This document shows positions 44,568-53,318 of a stretch of DNA of 64,000 nt, piece after piece. A model generated the notes under the pieces. It did not search any database. It saw only the letters and a program-made list of their open reading frames with translations, and was not told where the DNA came from. The stretch comes from Luteimonas_C sp035250245. GTDB lineage: Bacteria; Pseudomonadota; Gammaproteobacteria; Xanthomonadales; Xanthomonadaceae. Position numbers and translations under genes: made by a program. The stretch covers positions 1 through 64,000 of the forward strand of contig DATFFH010000084.1 of NCBI GenBank assembly GCA_035250245.1, written 5' to 3'. Each line of letters begins with the position of its first letter. Within the stretch, counting starts at the first letter, position 1.

Positions 44568-46832
44568 ATGAGGAACACCAGGCAACGTTTGACTCTTCTT
44601 GCTCTGTCTCCGCTGGCGCTCGCGCTTTCGGTGGCTTCCGCGCAGGCCGCCAATCGCGTCGACCTCCACGGCAAGGACCTCTCCCAGCTCAACAATCAGT
44701 ATCAAGCCGCCGCCCGCGGCCTGGCCGCCCAGGCCAACGCGCGCGACCGCCACGCCGAATTGATCGGCTTGGACCAGGATTCCGACCTGCGCCTGCTGCG
44801 TTCGCGCAAGGACGGAGATTCTTCCGTTTACCGTTATCAGCAGACTTTCCGCGGCGTACCGGTGTTCGGCGAGCACGTGATCGTGCGCGAAGGCAAGGAC
44901 GGCAAGGCCAACCGCCTGTTCGGCAAGATGGTCACCGGCCTGGCCAGCGAGCTGCCCGCGGCCGCGGCGAAAATCCCGTCCACGCAGGCGCTGGCGATCG
45001 CCAAGCGCGAACGCCTGGGCAGCGGCCTGAGCACCAAGATCGTGCAGCGCGAGAGCGTGAAGCAGCAGATCTACGTCGACAAGGACGGCCGCGCCCGCCT
45101 GAGCTATCTGGTGAGCTTCTTCGCCGACCAGCCCAAGGGCGGGGCGCCGACGCGTCCGTTCGTGATCGTCGATGCGCAAAACGGCGCGATCCTGCGCCAG
45201 TGGGAAGGCCTGGCCAATGCCGAAATCGGCACCGGTCCCGGCGGCAACCAGAAGACGGGCCAATACGAATACGGCACCGATTTCGGCTTCCTCGACGTCA
45301 CCGAAGACGGTGCGGATTGCGTCATGGACAACGCCAACGTCCGCACGATCAACCTGAACCACGACGACACCTATCCGGTGCCGACCGGCCAGGATGCGTT
45401 CGTGTACACCTGTCCGCGCAACACCTTCCAGGCGATCAATGGCGCCTTCTCGCCGGCCAACGACGCGCATTACTTCGGCGGCGTGGTGTTCGACATGTTC
45501 AACACCTACACCGGCCAGCCGCCGATCACCCAGAAGCTAGAGATGCGAGTGCACTACGGCACCAGCTACGAGAACGCGTTCTGGGACGGCGTCGGCATGA
45601 CCTTCGGCGACGGCGCCAGCACCTTCTATCCGCTGGTGAGCCTGGACGTCTCGGCGCACGAAGTCGGCCACGGCTTCACCGAGCAGAACTCGGACCTGAT
45701 CTACGGCGAAGTGCAGTCCGGCGGCATCAACGAAGCGTTCTCGGACATGGCCGGCGAGGCCGCCGAGTACTTCTTCAACGGCGGCACCAACGACTTCCTG
45801 GTCGGCGCGCAGATATTCAAGGCGGACGGCGAAGCGTTGCGCTACATGGCCGATCCGCCGCAGGACGGCATTTCGATCGGCAGCGCCAACGATTGGGTCG
45901 ACGGCATGGACGAGCACTATTCGTCCGGCGTCTACAACAAGGCCTTCTACACCCTGGCCACGACGGCTGGCTGGAATACGGAGACCGCGTTCAAGGCATT
46001 CGCCAAAGCGAACCAGGATTACTGGACGCCCAGCGAAACCTTCTACACCGCAGTCTGCGGCGTCGAAGACGCGGCTTCGGACCTGGGCTACAACGTGGCG
46101 GACGTGACCGCGGCGTTCGAAGCGGTCGACGTGACCTGCGGCGGCGGACCCGAGCCGCCGGTGGTCGAAGATCTCGCCAAGGGCGTGGCGGAAACCGGCT
46201 TGACCGCGACCGCAGGCAAGTCGCTGTACTTCAAGCTCGACGTGCCGGCGGGCGCCAGCAACCTGACCTTCACCATGTCCGGCGGCACCGGCGATGCGGA
46301 CATGTACATGAAGTTCGGCGAGCTGCCGAACGATACGTTGTGGGATTGCCGCCCGTTCAAGAGCGGCAACAACGAGGTGTGCACGGTGGCCGCGCCGCAG
46401 GCCGGTTCGTACTACGTGCGGCTGAAGGCCTACTCGGCGTTCTCGGGCGTGAGCCTGATCGGCGACTACAGCACCGGCGGCGGCGGCGGGGTGCAGACCT
46501 ACACCAACGACACCGATGTGCAGATCGTCGACAACGGCACCGTGGCCAGCCCGATCGCGGTGTCCGGCCGCACCGGCCGCGCCGGCAACAACGTCGCGGT
46601 CTCGGTGAACATCGTCCACACCTACAAGGGCGACCTGCGCGTGGACCTGGTGTCCCCGGACGGCAGCACGTACAACCTGCACAACCGCACCGGCGGCAGC
46701 GCCGACAACATCGTGCAGACCTACACCAAGAACCTGGCCAGCGAGAAGCTGAACGGCACTTGGAAGCTGCGGGTCAACGACAACGCCAGCGGCGATACCG
46801 GCTACATCAACAGCTGGAGCATCACGTTCTAA
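44568..46832 (+). CDS. Secreted M4 metalloprotease 2 with PPC and P domains
   Basis: This 754-residue paralog of the protease at 39911 has a signal peptide, FTP and PepSY propeptide (about 30-205) and an M4 catalytic domain with HEVGH at 364-368, Glu in GGINEAFSDM and His in HYSSGVYNKAFY. It ends in a PPC domain (about 530-640) and a proprotein-convertase P domain (about 650-754: VQTYTNDTDVQIVDNGTVAS onward). The PPC copy is divergent from the near-identical pair in the two upstream genes, and the P domain is extra. An AGGGACACACACATC segment precedes ATG 44568. Confidence 0.94.
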   Translation: MRNTRQRLTLLALSPLALALSVASAQAANRVDLHGKDLSQLNNQYQAAARGLAAQANARDRHAELIGLDQDSDLRLLRSRKDGDSSVYRYQQTFRGVPVFGEHVIVREGKDGKANRLFGKMVTGLASELPAAAAKIPSTQALAIAKRERLGSGLSTKIVQRESVKQQIYVDKDGRARLSYLVSFFADQPKGGAPTRPFVIVDAQNGAILRQWEGLANAEIGTGPGGNQKTGQYEYGTDFGFLDVTEDGADCVMDNANVRTINLNHDDTYPVPTGQDAFVYTCPRNTFQAINGAFSPANDAHYFGGVVFDMFNTYTGQPPITQKLEMRVHYGTSYENAFWDGVGMTFGDGASTFYPLVSLDVSAHEVGHGFTEQNSDLIYGEVQSGGINEAFSDMAGEAAEYFFNGGTNDFLVGAQIFKADGEALRYMADPPQDGISIGSANDWVDGMDEHYSSGVYNKAFYTLATTAGWNTETAFKAFAKANQDYWTPSETFYTAVCGVEDAASDLGYNVADVTAAFEAVDVTCGGGPEPPVVEDLAKGVAETGLTATAGKSLYFKLDVPAGASNLTFTMSGGTGDADMYMKFGELPNDTLWDCRPFKSGNNEVCTVAAPQAGSYYVRLKAYSAFSGVSLIGDYSTGGGGGVQTYTNDTDVQIVDNGTVASPIAVSGRTGRAGNNVAVSVNIVHTYKGDLRVDLVSPDGSTYNLHNRTGGSADNIVQTYTKNLASEKLNGTWKLRVNDNASGDTGYINSWSITF

Positions 46833-46856
46833 GCGTTGTGGCAGTCGCGACAAAAG

Positions 46857-46881
46857 AACCCCGGCTTCGGCCGGGGTTTTT
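46857..46881 (+). terminator. Rho-independent terminator after M4 protease 2
   Basis: CCCCGGC, loop TTCG, GCCGGGG and five T residues. It ends the protease 2 transcript before a family B repeat. Confidence 0.88.
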
Positions 46882-46892
46882 CTTTGCGCTTT

Positions 46893-46970
46893 GTAGAGCG
46901 GAGCTTGCTCCGCTGCTTTTGATTGCCTCCTTCCTCGAAGCTGAGAGCAGCGGAGCAAGCTCCGCTCTAC
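46893..46970. repeat. GTAG-headed palindromic repeat pair, family B
   Basis: GTAGAGCGGAGCTTGCTCCG and its inverse ending CTCTAC, with about 30 bp between. The TAG of the right arm, read on the minus strand, is the stop codon of the TPR-sulfotransferase gene. Confidence 0.9.
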
Positions 46971-48526
46971 AAAGCGAAGGCGGCCACGGCTGCACGCAAG
47001 GGATCGAGCAAAGCGCCGTAATGCGCGGTGCGTGCGGTGTCGCCGCGCAGCGGTTGCCGCACCTGCGCGGCACTGGCGGTGCGTACGCTGCGCCCGCCGC
47101 GATGGAATTCCAGGCAGGCCGCATCGAAAGGCAGGCCGCAGAATTCCAGCATCTCGCGGATCTGGCCTTCGGGATCGGCCAGCAAGGCTTCGTAGGATTG
47201 CGCGCGGATGCGCCGCGGATCGGCCGCGCGCCAATGCGCGAGCGCACGGCCGCAATCGTACGCGTAGGCGGCCACGTCACCGAAGTCGCAGGCGAAATGC
47301 GGCAGCCGGTAGAACTGCTGCTTGTAGCAGGACCAGGCCGTTTCCAGCGGATCGCGCCGCGTTTCGACGACCTTGGCGCCGGGCAGCATCGCCCGCAGCG
47401 CACCTGCGTACAGCCAGTTTTCCGGCATCTTGTCGGTGAAGCGGGGCCGGCGCTCGCGCCAGCGCGCGGTGCGTTGCAGGTAGTCGCGGCCCAGGCGCTG
47501 CCAATCCTGGGCGGTCGCCTTCGGCGCCCATTTGGGGAATGTCGTGCCGCGCCGCGCGGATTCGTCGCGGAACACGTCGGTCAGATCGGGAAGCTCGCTG
47601 GCGCCTTCCACTTGCGGATGCGCCGCGAGGATCTGTTCGAACAAAGTCGAGCCCGAGCGCGGCATGCCGACGATGAAGATCGCTTCCTGGCCCAGCGCGG
47701 GATCCTGCGGCTCCGGCAACGCTTCGGTCGCCGCGATCGCCGCATCGGTGAAATTGCGGAAGGCGGCCGCATTCCACGGCGCCATGCGCCGCATGCGGGC
47801 ATTGGCGTCGCCGAACGCGGCGAAGGCCTCCGCATACCGCTGCTGGTCCTCGCAGACCTTGCCCAGCGCGTAGCCCATCGCGATGCGGTCGCTTTCGGCT
47901 ACGTCGGCGCGACGGAATTGCGCCGACAGGGTTTCGCGGTCGGCGTCCGACAGCGGCCGGGTCTTGATGTTGGACAAGCCGCGCCAGGCATCGCCGCAGG
48001 CGGGATGAAGTTCCAGGGCAGCGCGATAGGCCGTTTCGGCTTCGTCGAACGAACCGGCATGCACGCGCGCGTCGCCCAGCAGGATCTGCGCCGGCAGGAA
48101 TTGCGGTTGTAGCGCGACGGCGCGCTGAAGCGCATCGATCGCGCCGGCGGTCGCGCCATCCAATTGCAGATTGCGACCCAGGTTGTACCAGGGCATCGGC
48201 TCTTGCGGGGCGAGTTCCGTCGCCCGGCGCCAAGCGGCGAACGCCGCGTCGAGTTCGCCGACGCCGCGCAGGGCGCTGCCGAGGTCGTTGAGGATCTGCG
48301 CATCGTCCGGGCGCTGCGCCAGCGCTTTTTCCAGCATTGCGCGCGCGTCTGCGGGGCGGTCGCGGCGGTTGTGGAGGATGCCGTACAGGCGCAGCGCTTC
48401 GGGATGGTCCGGCGTTTGCGCCAGCACGCCGTTCAACAGTTGCTCGGCTTGCGCGACCGCGCCGTCGCGGATCGCGCGCGCGGCCGCGTGCATGCGCGGG
48501 ACCGCTTCGGCCGGCAAGCCGGCCAT
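46967..48526 (-). CDS. TPR plus sulfotransferase fusion protein
   Basis: This 519-residue protein has N-terminal tetratricopeptide repeats (about residues 5-240: AEQLLNGVLAQTPDHPEALR, MLEKALAQRPDDAQILNDLG and others) and a C-terminal sulfotransferase domain. The PAPS 5'-phosphosulfate loop is GMPRSGSTLFEQIL from 287, and VVETRRDPLETAWSCYKQQF fits the 3'-phosphate region. It may transfer sulfate to a protein or glycan bound by the TPR half; the substrate is unknown. The stop TAG (46967-46969) lies inside a family B repeat. Related TPR-sulfotransferases occur in Xanthomonadaceae and cyanobacteria. Confidence 0.88.
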   Translation of the reverse strand: MAGLPAEAVPRMHAAARAIRDGAVAQAEQLLNGVLAQTPDHPEALRLYGILHNRRDRPADARAMLEKALAQRPDDAQILNDLGSALRGVGELDAAFAAWRRATELAPQEPMPWYNLGRNLQLDGATAGAIDALQRAVALQPQFLPAQILLGDARVHAGSFDEAETAYRAALELHPACGDAWRGLSNIKTRPLSDADRETLSAQFRRADVAESDRIAMGYALGKVCEDQQRYAEAFAAFGDANARMRRMAPWNAAAFRNFTDAAIAATEALPEPQDPALGQEAIFIVGMPRSGSTLFEQILAAHPQVEGASELPDLTDVFRDESARRGTTFPKWAPKATAQDWQRLGRDYLQRTARWRERRPRFTDKMPENWLYAGALRAMLPGAKVVETRRDPLETAWSCYKQQFYRLPHFACDFGDVAAYAYDCGRALAHWRAADPRRIRAQSYEALLADPEGQIREMLEFCGLPFDAACLEFHRGGRSVRTASAAQVRQPLRGDTARTAHYGALLDPLRAAVAAFAL

Positions 48527-48548
48527 GCGCGGGTCGGTGGCGCCTGTG

Positions 48549-49037
48549 TTAATTACTCGCCTCGAAGCGATTGGCGGCGACGTTCTTGCGCACCTTCGCC
48601 GGATCCCAAATGCGTCCGTTCATCGCGATGTACACGCCCGGCGGCAGCGATTGCACCGCGCCGACCGCGGTGCCGATGTTGAATTCCGCGTCCGAGCCGC
48701 GGAAGCGGGCCGGGTTCAGCGCACCGGTCAGGACGATGGTCTTGTCCTTGATCGACGACAAGACCTTGGCGGTTTCGACCATGCTGTCGGTGCCGTGGGT
48801 GATCAGCACGTGGCGCGCCGTTTGCGCGGCGATCGTGGCGCGGATCAGCTCGCGGTCCTCGGCGCTGATATGCAGGGAATCCTTGCGGATGATCGGAATC
48901 ACGTCGAACCGGAACGCCACACCCAGCTCCTGCAGGATGCGGCCGATCTGCGGCTCGCCCACTTGGTAGTCCGACTTGTCGTCGAAATAGACCTTGTCGA
49001 TGGTGCCGCCGGTAGTGACGATCAGTAGCTGTTCCAT
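48549..49037 (-). CDS. Single-domain L-asparaginase-like protein
   Basis: This 162-residue protein covers only the N-terminal domain of the asparaginase family. The first catalytic block TTGGTID is at 8-14, and the second THGTDSM at about 80-86. TGALNPARFRGSDAEFNIG replaces the third region. The C-terminal domain of the usual enzyme (about 330 residues in all) is absent. It may act as an oligomer on asparagine or another amide, or have lost activity. It starts 22 nt before the TPR-sulfotransferase gene on the same strand. An AGGA site precedes ATG 49037. Confidence 0.8.
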   Translation of the reverse strand: MEQLLIVTTGGTIDKVYFDDKSDYQVGEPQIGRILQELGVAFRFDVIPIIRKDSLHISAEDRELIRATIAAQTARHVLITHGTDSMVETAKVLSSIKDKTIVLTGALNPARFRGSDAEFNIGTAVGAVQSLPPGVYIAMNGRIWDPAKVRKNVAANRFEASN

Positions 49038-49108
49038 GGGGTCCTGGCTGATGGCATGAAGCCGCGATTCGTGGTGCCGATATGATACGGCGCGCAGTTC
49101 GGTCGTGC

Positions 49109-49236
49109 GGGATGGCGTAAATCCCCCTTCGGTCTCCCTTTTTCAAAGGGGGAATTCCCAGCTTCGGTTGCGTTCGTCGCCTCTGCCGTTCTCCCTCCTT
49201 TGAAAAGGGAGGGTCGGGGAGGATTTACGCCATCCC
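49109..49236. repeat. 128-bp inverted repeat element
   Basis: GGGATGGCGTAAATCC (49109-49124) pairs with GGATTTACGCCATCCC (49221-49236). Inside lie CTCCCTTTTTCAAAGGGGG and CTCCCTCCTTTGAAAAGGGAGG. It has the look of a small non-autonomous mobile element or repeat. It lies between the asparaginase-like gene and the DUF2069 gene. Confidence 0.8.
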
Positions 49237-49260
49237 TCAAGGCATGGACGCAGTTCGCGT

Positions 49261-49602
49261 TCACCGATCCGCGCGCTTCCGTCCGAACCGCGCGCGCAAC
49301 CCCGCCTGGCTGGCGAGCGCGACGATCGCCAGCGACAAGATGATCTCGATCCAAGCCAAACCGCGTTCGGGCGGACTCGACCAAGCGGTCATTACCCCGT
49401 GCGAAAACCAGAGCAGAGCCAGCAGGCCGGCCCAGAACGCGGCGCGCGCGGCGCCGGGGCGCAAAACGGCGATCGCCAGCAGCAGCGGCGGCAAGCCGAA
49501 TACGCCGGCGGCGACCGTTTCGCCGCCGCGCAGGAACCAGAATGCGTACAGCGCCGACAGCGCCAGCAAAGCGACCGCGAGCAGGGGCTTGCCGGTTTTC
49601 AT
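49261..49602 (-). CDS. DUF2069 membrane protein
   Basis: This 113-residue inner-membrane protein has four hydrophobic helices (LLAVALLALSALYAFWFL, VAAGVFGLPPLLLAIAVL, AFWAGLLALLWFSHGVM, IEIILSLAIVALASQAG). FSHGVMTAW and the layout match DUF2069, which often follows wrbA. Its ATG overlaps the wrbA stop by ATGA. Function unknown. Confidence 0.84.
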   Translation of the reverse strand: MKTGKPLLAVALLALSALYAFWFLRGGETVAAGVFGLPPLLLAIAVLRPGAARAAFWAGLLALLWFSHGVMTAWSSPPERGLAWIEIILSLAIVALASQAGLRARFGRKRADR

Positions 49603-50192
49603 GCGGACAACTTCGCGGCGATCGACGCGAGCCGCTTACCCAGGGCGCGCGCCAGCTGCGCTTCTTCTTCGCTCAATTCCGGATCGTCGCGCGTGCCCGC
49701 GACGTGACTGGCGCCGTAGGGCGTGCCGCCGCTGCGCGTGCTGGTGAGCGCGGGTTCGGTGTACGGAATGCCCACCAGCACGCAGCCGTGATGCAGCAGC
49801 GGGGTCATCATCGACAGCAGCGTCGATTCCTGGCCGCCGTGCATGGTCGAAGTGGACGTGAACACCGCAGCGGGTTTGCCGGCCAAGGTGCCGCTGGCCC
49901 ATTCGGCGCCGAGCGAATCGAAGAAGTGCTTCATCGGCGCGGCCATGTTGCCGAAGCGGGTAGGGCTGCCGATCGCAAGGCCGACGCATTCGGCCAGGTC
50001 GCGCTTGTCCACGTACGGCGCGCCGTCTTCGGGAACCGGCGGCGATGCGGTTTCGGTGGTCGGCGCCACCGGCGGCACGCTGCGCACCCGCGCGGCCATA
50101 CCGTCCACTTCGCCGATGCCGCGGGCGATGTGCCGCGCCAACCGGGCCACGGAGCCGCCGCGGCTGTAGTAGAGCACCAGGATGTCGGCCAT
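49599..50192 (-). CDS. wrbA: NAD(P)H:quinone oxidoreductase, WrbA family
   Basis: This 197-residue flavodoxin-like protein starts MADILVLYYSRGGSVARLAR with an FMN phosphate loop (SRGGS). GSPTRFGNMAAPMKHFFDSL and TSTSTMHGGQESTLLSMMTP are conserved WrbA segments. It performs two-electron quinone reduction. ATG 50192 fits the family N-terminus. It is coupled to the DUF2069 gene downstream and is divergent from the YihY/BrkB gene. Confidence 0.92.
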   Translation of the reverse strand: MADILVLYYSRGGSVARLARHIARGIGEVDGMAARVRSVPPVAPTTETASPPVPEDGAPYVDKRDLAECVGLAIGSPTRFGNMAAPMKHFFDSLGAEWASGTLAGKPAAVFTSTSTMHGGQESTLLSMMTPLLHHGCVLVGIPYTEPALTSTRSGGTPYGASHVAGTRDDPELSEEEAQLARALGKRLASIAAKLSA

Positions 50193-50272
50193 GCGGTCCT
50201 GCGTCGTCGGGAGTGCCGATAGTTTGGCAGGGATCGGCCCGGCGCGGGCCGGGTCTTTGCTACGCTTCGCCC

Positions 50273-51547
50273 ATGGAGCCGCTGGATTCCTGGAACCGAT
50301 GGAGCGACCGCGTGCGCGATCGCGCACGCGCCGGCACGTTTTTCCGCTTCCTGTGGCGGCGTTTCCTGGACGATCGCCTGTTCGAAGCGGCCGGCTCGCT
50401 GTCCTACACCACGGTGTTCGCGCTGGTGCCGCTGGCCACGGTGGTGTTCAGCGCGCTGTCGGCGTTCCCGGTGTTCGGCGAATGGCGCGACAAGCTCAGC
50501 GATTACGTGTTCTCCAACTTCGTGCCGTCCTCGGCGCGAGCGGTGGAGGCCTACATCAAGCAATTCACCGAGAGCGCGGGCCAGCTGACCACGATCGGCG
50601 TGGTCGCCCTGGTGGTGTCGCTGCTGATCACGCTGGTGAGCGTGGAAACCACGTTCAACCGGATCTGGCGCGTGGAGACCGCGCGGCCGAAATTCGGCCG
50701 CTTCCTGGTGTATTGGACCGTGCTCACCCTGGGCGCTTTGATCTCCACCGCCAGCCTGGCCTTGTCGGTGCGCTTCTTCGCGCTGGCGATCTTCGAGACC
50801 GAAGCCGGACGCTGGTTCGAAGACCTGATGATCCGGTTGACCCCGATCTTCATCGAGCTGGCCGCTTTCGCCGCGATCTACCGGGTGGTGCCGCACCGCA
50901 CGGTCAAATGGCGCCACGCGGTGGCGGGTGCGTTGCTGGCGGTGCTCGCGTTCGAACTGGTGAAGGCCGGCCTGGGCCTGTTTCTGGGCGCGTTCAATTC
51001 CTATCAGAAGCTCTATGGCGCGGTCGCGTTCGCGCCGATTTTCCTGTTGTGGATCTATCTGAGCTGGGTGTCGGTGCTGCTGGGCGCCTCGCTGGCTTCG
51101 TCGATCTCCGCATTCCGCTATCAACCGGCTTCGATGCGCCTGCCGCAGGGCTACGAGTTGTACGGCATGCTGCGCATGCTCGGCCGCTTCGACGAATACC
51201 GCGCCCGCGGCCGCGGCCTGCACAGCGACGAAATCCAGCAACTGGAACCGATGCTGACCGACTCGCTGGTACAGCACATGATCGCGCAGTTATGCGAGAT
51301 AGGGGTGGTGAGTCGCGCCGAAACGGGCGAATGGTTGTTGGCGCGCGACTTGGACGGCCTGACCTTGGCCGAACTGTACGAAGCTTGCCATCTGCGCATC
51401 CCGATCGCCGAAGCGCACCTGCCGTGCCGCGACGACGCGCTGGGCAAGGCCGCGATCGGCGCCTTGGACGAACTCCGCATCCCGCTGCGCGAATTGCTCA
51501 AGCACCGCGTCGGCGGCCTTTACACGACCACGAAGGAAAGCGCATGA
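50273..51547 (+). CDS. YihY/BrkB-family inner-membrane protein
   Basis: This 424-residue protein has six transmembrane helices in the YihY domain (about 30-290: FFRFLWRRFLDDRLFEAAGS, LSYTTVFALVPLATVV, FGAFNSYQKLYGAVAFAPIF) and a cytoplasmic C-terminal extension of about 130 residues with a winged-helix-like look. The old name RNase BN for this family is incorrect. The function is unclear, with lipid- or envelope-linked proposals. Its stop overlaps the TlpA gene by ATGA. Confidence 0.88.
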   Translation: MEPLDSWNRWSDRVRDRARAGTFFRFLWRRFLDDRLFEAAGSLSYTTVFALVPLATVVFSALSAFPVFGEWRDKLSDYVFSNFVPSSARAVEAYIKQFTESAGQLTTIGVVALVVSLLITLVSVETTFNRIWRVETARPKFGRFLVYWTVLTLGALISTASLALSVRFFALAIFETEAGRWFEDLMIRLTPIFIELAAFAAIYRVVPHRTVKWRHAVAGALLAVLAFELVKAGLGLFLGAFNSYQKLYGAVAFAPIFLLWIYLSWVSVLLGASLASSISAFRYQPASMRLPQGYELYGMLRMLGRFDEYRARGRGLHSDEIQQLEPMLTDSLVQHMIAQLCEIGVVSRAETGEWLLARDLDGLTLAELYEACHLRIPIAEAHLPCRDDALGKAAIGALDELRIPLRELLKHRVGGLYTTTKESA

Positions 51548-52065
51548 CCGCGCGCAAACTGCCGCTACTCGTACTGACGTTCGCGCTCGTCGCGTCGTTC
51601 GCCGCCTGCAACAAGCCCGCGGAAGATGCCGCCAAGCCGAAAGGCCCGGTACCGGCGCTGAAGCTCGCCGCCATCGACGGCAAGGCCTACGACCTGGCCG
51701 CTCACCGCGGCAAATGGGTGGTGGTGAATTTCTGGGCGACCTGGTGCGCGCCTTGCCTGAAGGAAATGCCGGAGTTGTCGGCTTTGGACGCGATGCGCGA
51801 GCACATCGAGGTGGTGGGCCTGGCCTACGAGGAAATCGAGCCGAAAGAGATGGAAGCTTTCCTGAAGGAGCACCCGGTGGTGTATCCCATCGCGATCGTC
51901 GACGTCTACAACCCGCCCAAGGATTTCGAGACGCCGCGCGGACTGCCGATGACCTATCTGATCGCGCCCGACGGCCAGGTGGCCAAGCGCTTCCTAGGGC
52001 CGGTCACCGCCAAGGAAATCGAATCGACCGTCGCCGCGGCGGGCGGGCCGAAAGCCGGAGCGTGA
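51544..52065 (+). CDS. TlpA-type thioredoxin lipoprotein
   Basis: This 173-residue protein has a lipoprotein signal (lipobox Cys22 in SFAAC) and a thioredoxin fold with active site WCAPC at 67-71 (FWATWCAPCLKEMPEL). It ends with the cis-Pro region GLPMTYLI. It is a periplasmic disulfide reductant of the TlpA/ResA kind, with an unknown client. It overlaps the gene before by ATGA and the one after by one base, in the run YihY-TlpA-acyP. Confidence 0.88.
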   Translation: MTARKLPLLVLTFALVASFAACNKPAEDAAKPKGPVPALKLAAIDGKAYDLAAHRGKWVVVNFWATWCAPCLKEMPELSALDAMREHIEVVGLAYEEIEPKEMEAFLKEHPVVYPIAIVDVYNPPKDFETPRGLPMTYLIAPDGQVAKRFLGPVTAKEIESTVAAAGGPKAGA

Positions 52066-52331
52066 TGGCCGCTGCGCGCTTCTTCGTTTCGGGGAATGTG
52101 CAGGGCGTGTTCTTCCGCGCCTCTGCGCGCGAACAAGCTATGCATCTGGGTTTGCGGGGATACGCCAGGAACCTGGCCGACGGCCGCGTCGAAGTGCTGG
52201 CGATCGGCGATGTGGAACGAGTCGATGTTTTGGCGCGATGGTTGGAGCGGGGGCCGCCGATGGCGCGGGTGGATCGGGTCGAACGCGGCGAAGCGTCCGA
52301 CGAAGGCTTAGCCGGATTCGAAATTCGTTGA
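52065..52331 (+). CDS. acyP: Acylphosphatase
   Basis: This 88-residue enzyme hydrolyses acyl phosphates. The signature RFFVSGNVQGVFFRASAREQ contains the catalytic Arg18, and the catalytic Asn36 is in GYARNLADGRVE. Length is typical. Its start shares a base with the TlpA stop (TGATG), so it is co-translated with that gene. Confidence 0.93.
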   Translation: MAAARFFVSGNVQGVFFRASAREQAMHLGLRGYARNLADGRVEVLAIGDVERVDVLARWLERGPPMARVDRVERGEASDEGLAGFEIR

Positions 52332-52350
52332 ATGCGAGTGATCGCTCTTC

Positions 52351-52439
52351 GTAGGAGCGGCTTTAGCCGCGAGCTTTTCTCTGAAATCGCTGCAATGTCG
52401 CGATTGAAGGAAAGAGCTCACGGCTAAAGCCGCTCCTAC
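52351..52439. repeat. GTAG-headed palindromic repeat pair, family A
   Basis: Inverted family A pair between the convergent acylphosphatase and PPK2 genes. One base of the right arm differs (CTCACGGC). Confidence 0.9.
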
Positions 52440-52453
52440 AAAAGCTGAGCCAC

Positions 52454-53236
52454 TCAATCTTTGGGATGGAAAACCGGGATAGGCCGCAACACGCCGTAGC
52501 GTTCCTTGTGCGGCTTGCCGGGCAATTTGGGCAATCTCAGTTTGGCGTCGGGGACGTGCGTGTCCGGCAGCCGGTCCAGCAAATCGCGGATCAAGGTCAA
52601 GCGCCCGAGCCGCTGATCGTTGAAATCGACCAAGGTCCAAGGCGCGTAGTCGGTATGGGTGGCCTTGAGCATCGCTTCGCGCGCCTTAGTGTAGTCGGCG
52701 TACTTCTTCCGCGCGTCGAGATCGATGGGGGACAACTTCCAGCGCTTGAGCGGATCCTGCGACCGTTCGGCGAAGCGTTTCTCCTGCTCGGCCTGGTCGC
52801 AGCACAGCCAGTACTTGAACAGCAGGATGCCGTCGTCGGTCAGTTGTTTCTCGAAGGCGGGCGCCTGGCCCAGGAAGGCCTTGACCTGGGTGTCGTCGGC
52901 GAAGCCCATCACTTGCTCGACACCGGCCCGGTTGTACCAGCTGCGATCGAACAACGCGACTTCGCCGGCGGCCGGCAATTGCGCGGCGTAACGCTGGAAA
53001 TACCATTGCCCGGCTTCGCGTTCGGTCGGCTTGGGCAGCGCGACTACGCGGCACTGGCGCGGATTGAGGTGTTCGCGGATCGCGTCGATGGCCCCGCCCT
53101 TGCCGGCGGTGTCGCGGCCCTCGAACAGCACGACCAGGCGCTTGCCGGCAGCGGCGATCCAGCGCGCCATCGCGGCCAGTTCGACCTGCATCGGTTCCAG
53201 CAATTCTTCGTAATCCTTGCGCTTGAGTTTCTTCAT
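52454..53236 (-). CDS. ppk2: Polyphosphate kinase 2 family protein
   Basis: This 260-residue single-domain PPK2 has a Walker A loop EGRDTAGKGG at about 39-48, a Walker B-type segment VALFDRSWYNRAGVE and the lid region with RSQDPLKRWKLSPIDLDARK. It moves phosphate between polyphosphate and nucleotides (usually ADP or GDP to the triphosphate). The length suits class I. The XRE regulator and moaB lie upstream on the same strand with a repeat unit between. Confidence 0.91.
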   Translation of the reverse strand: MKKLKRKDYEELLEPMQVELAAMARWIAAAGKRLVVLFEGRDTAGKGGAIDAIREHLNPRQCRVVALPKPTEREAGQWYFQRYAAQLPAAGEVALFDRSWYNRAGVEQVMGFADDTQVKAFLGQAPAFEKQLTDDGILLFKYWLCCDQAEQEKRFAERSQDPLKRWKLSPIDLDARKKYADYTKAREAMLKATHTDYAPWTLVDFNDQRLGRLTLIRDLLDRLPDTHVPDAKLRLPKLPGKPHKERYGVLRPIPVFHPKD

Positions 53237-53247
53237 AGTCGGATCCG

Positions 53248-53269
53248 TAGGGCGGGCTTCAGCCCGCCA
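53248..53269. repeat. Single GTAG-headed hairpin unit
   Basis: GTAGGGCGGGCTTCAGCCCG is a lone hairpin (GGCGGGCT/AGCCCGCC) just upstream of the PPK2 start, without an inverted partner nearby. It could lie in the PPK2 leader. Confidence 0.7.
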
Positions 53270-53318
53270 TTGCCATTTCGCACGTGTACGCCGTACAACC
53301 AGTCGAGCCGGCCCGGCA

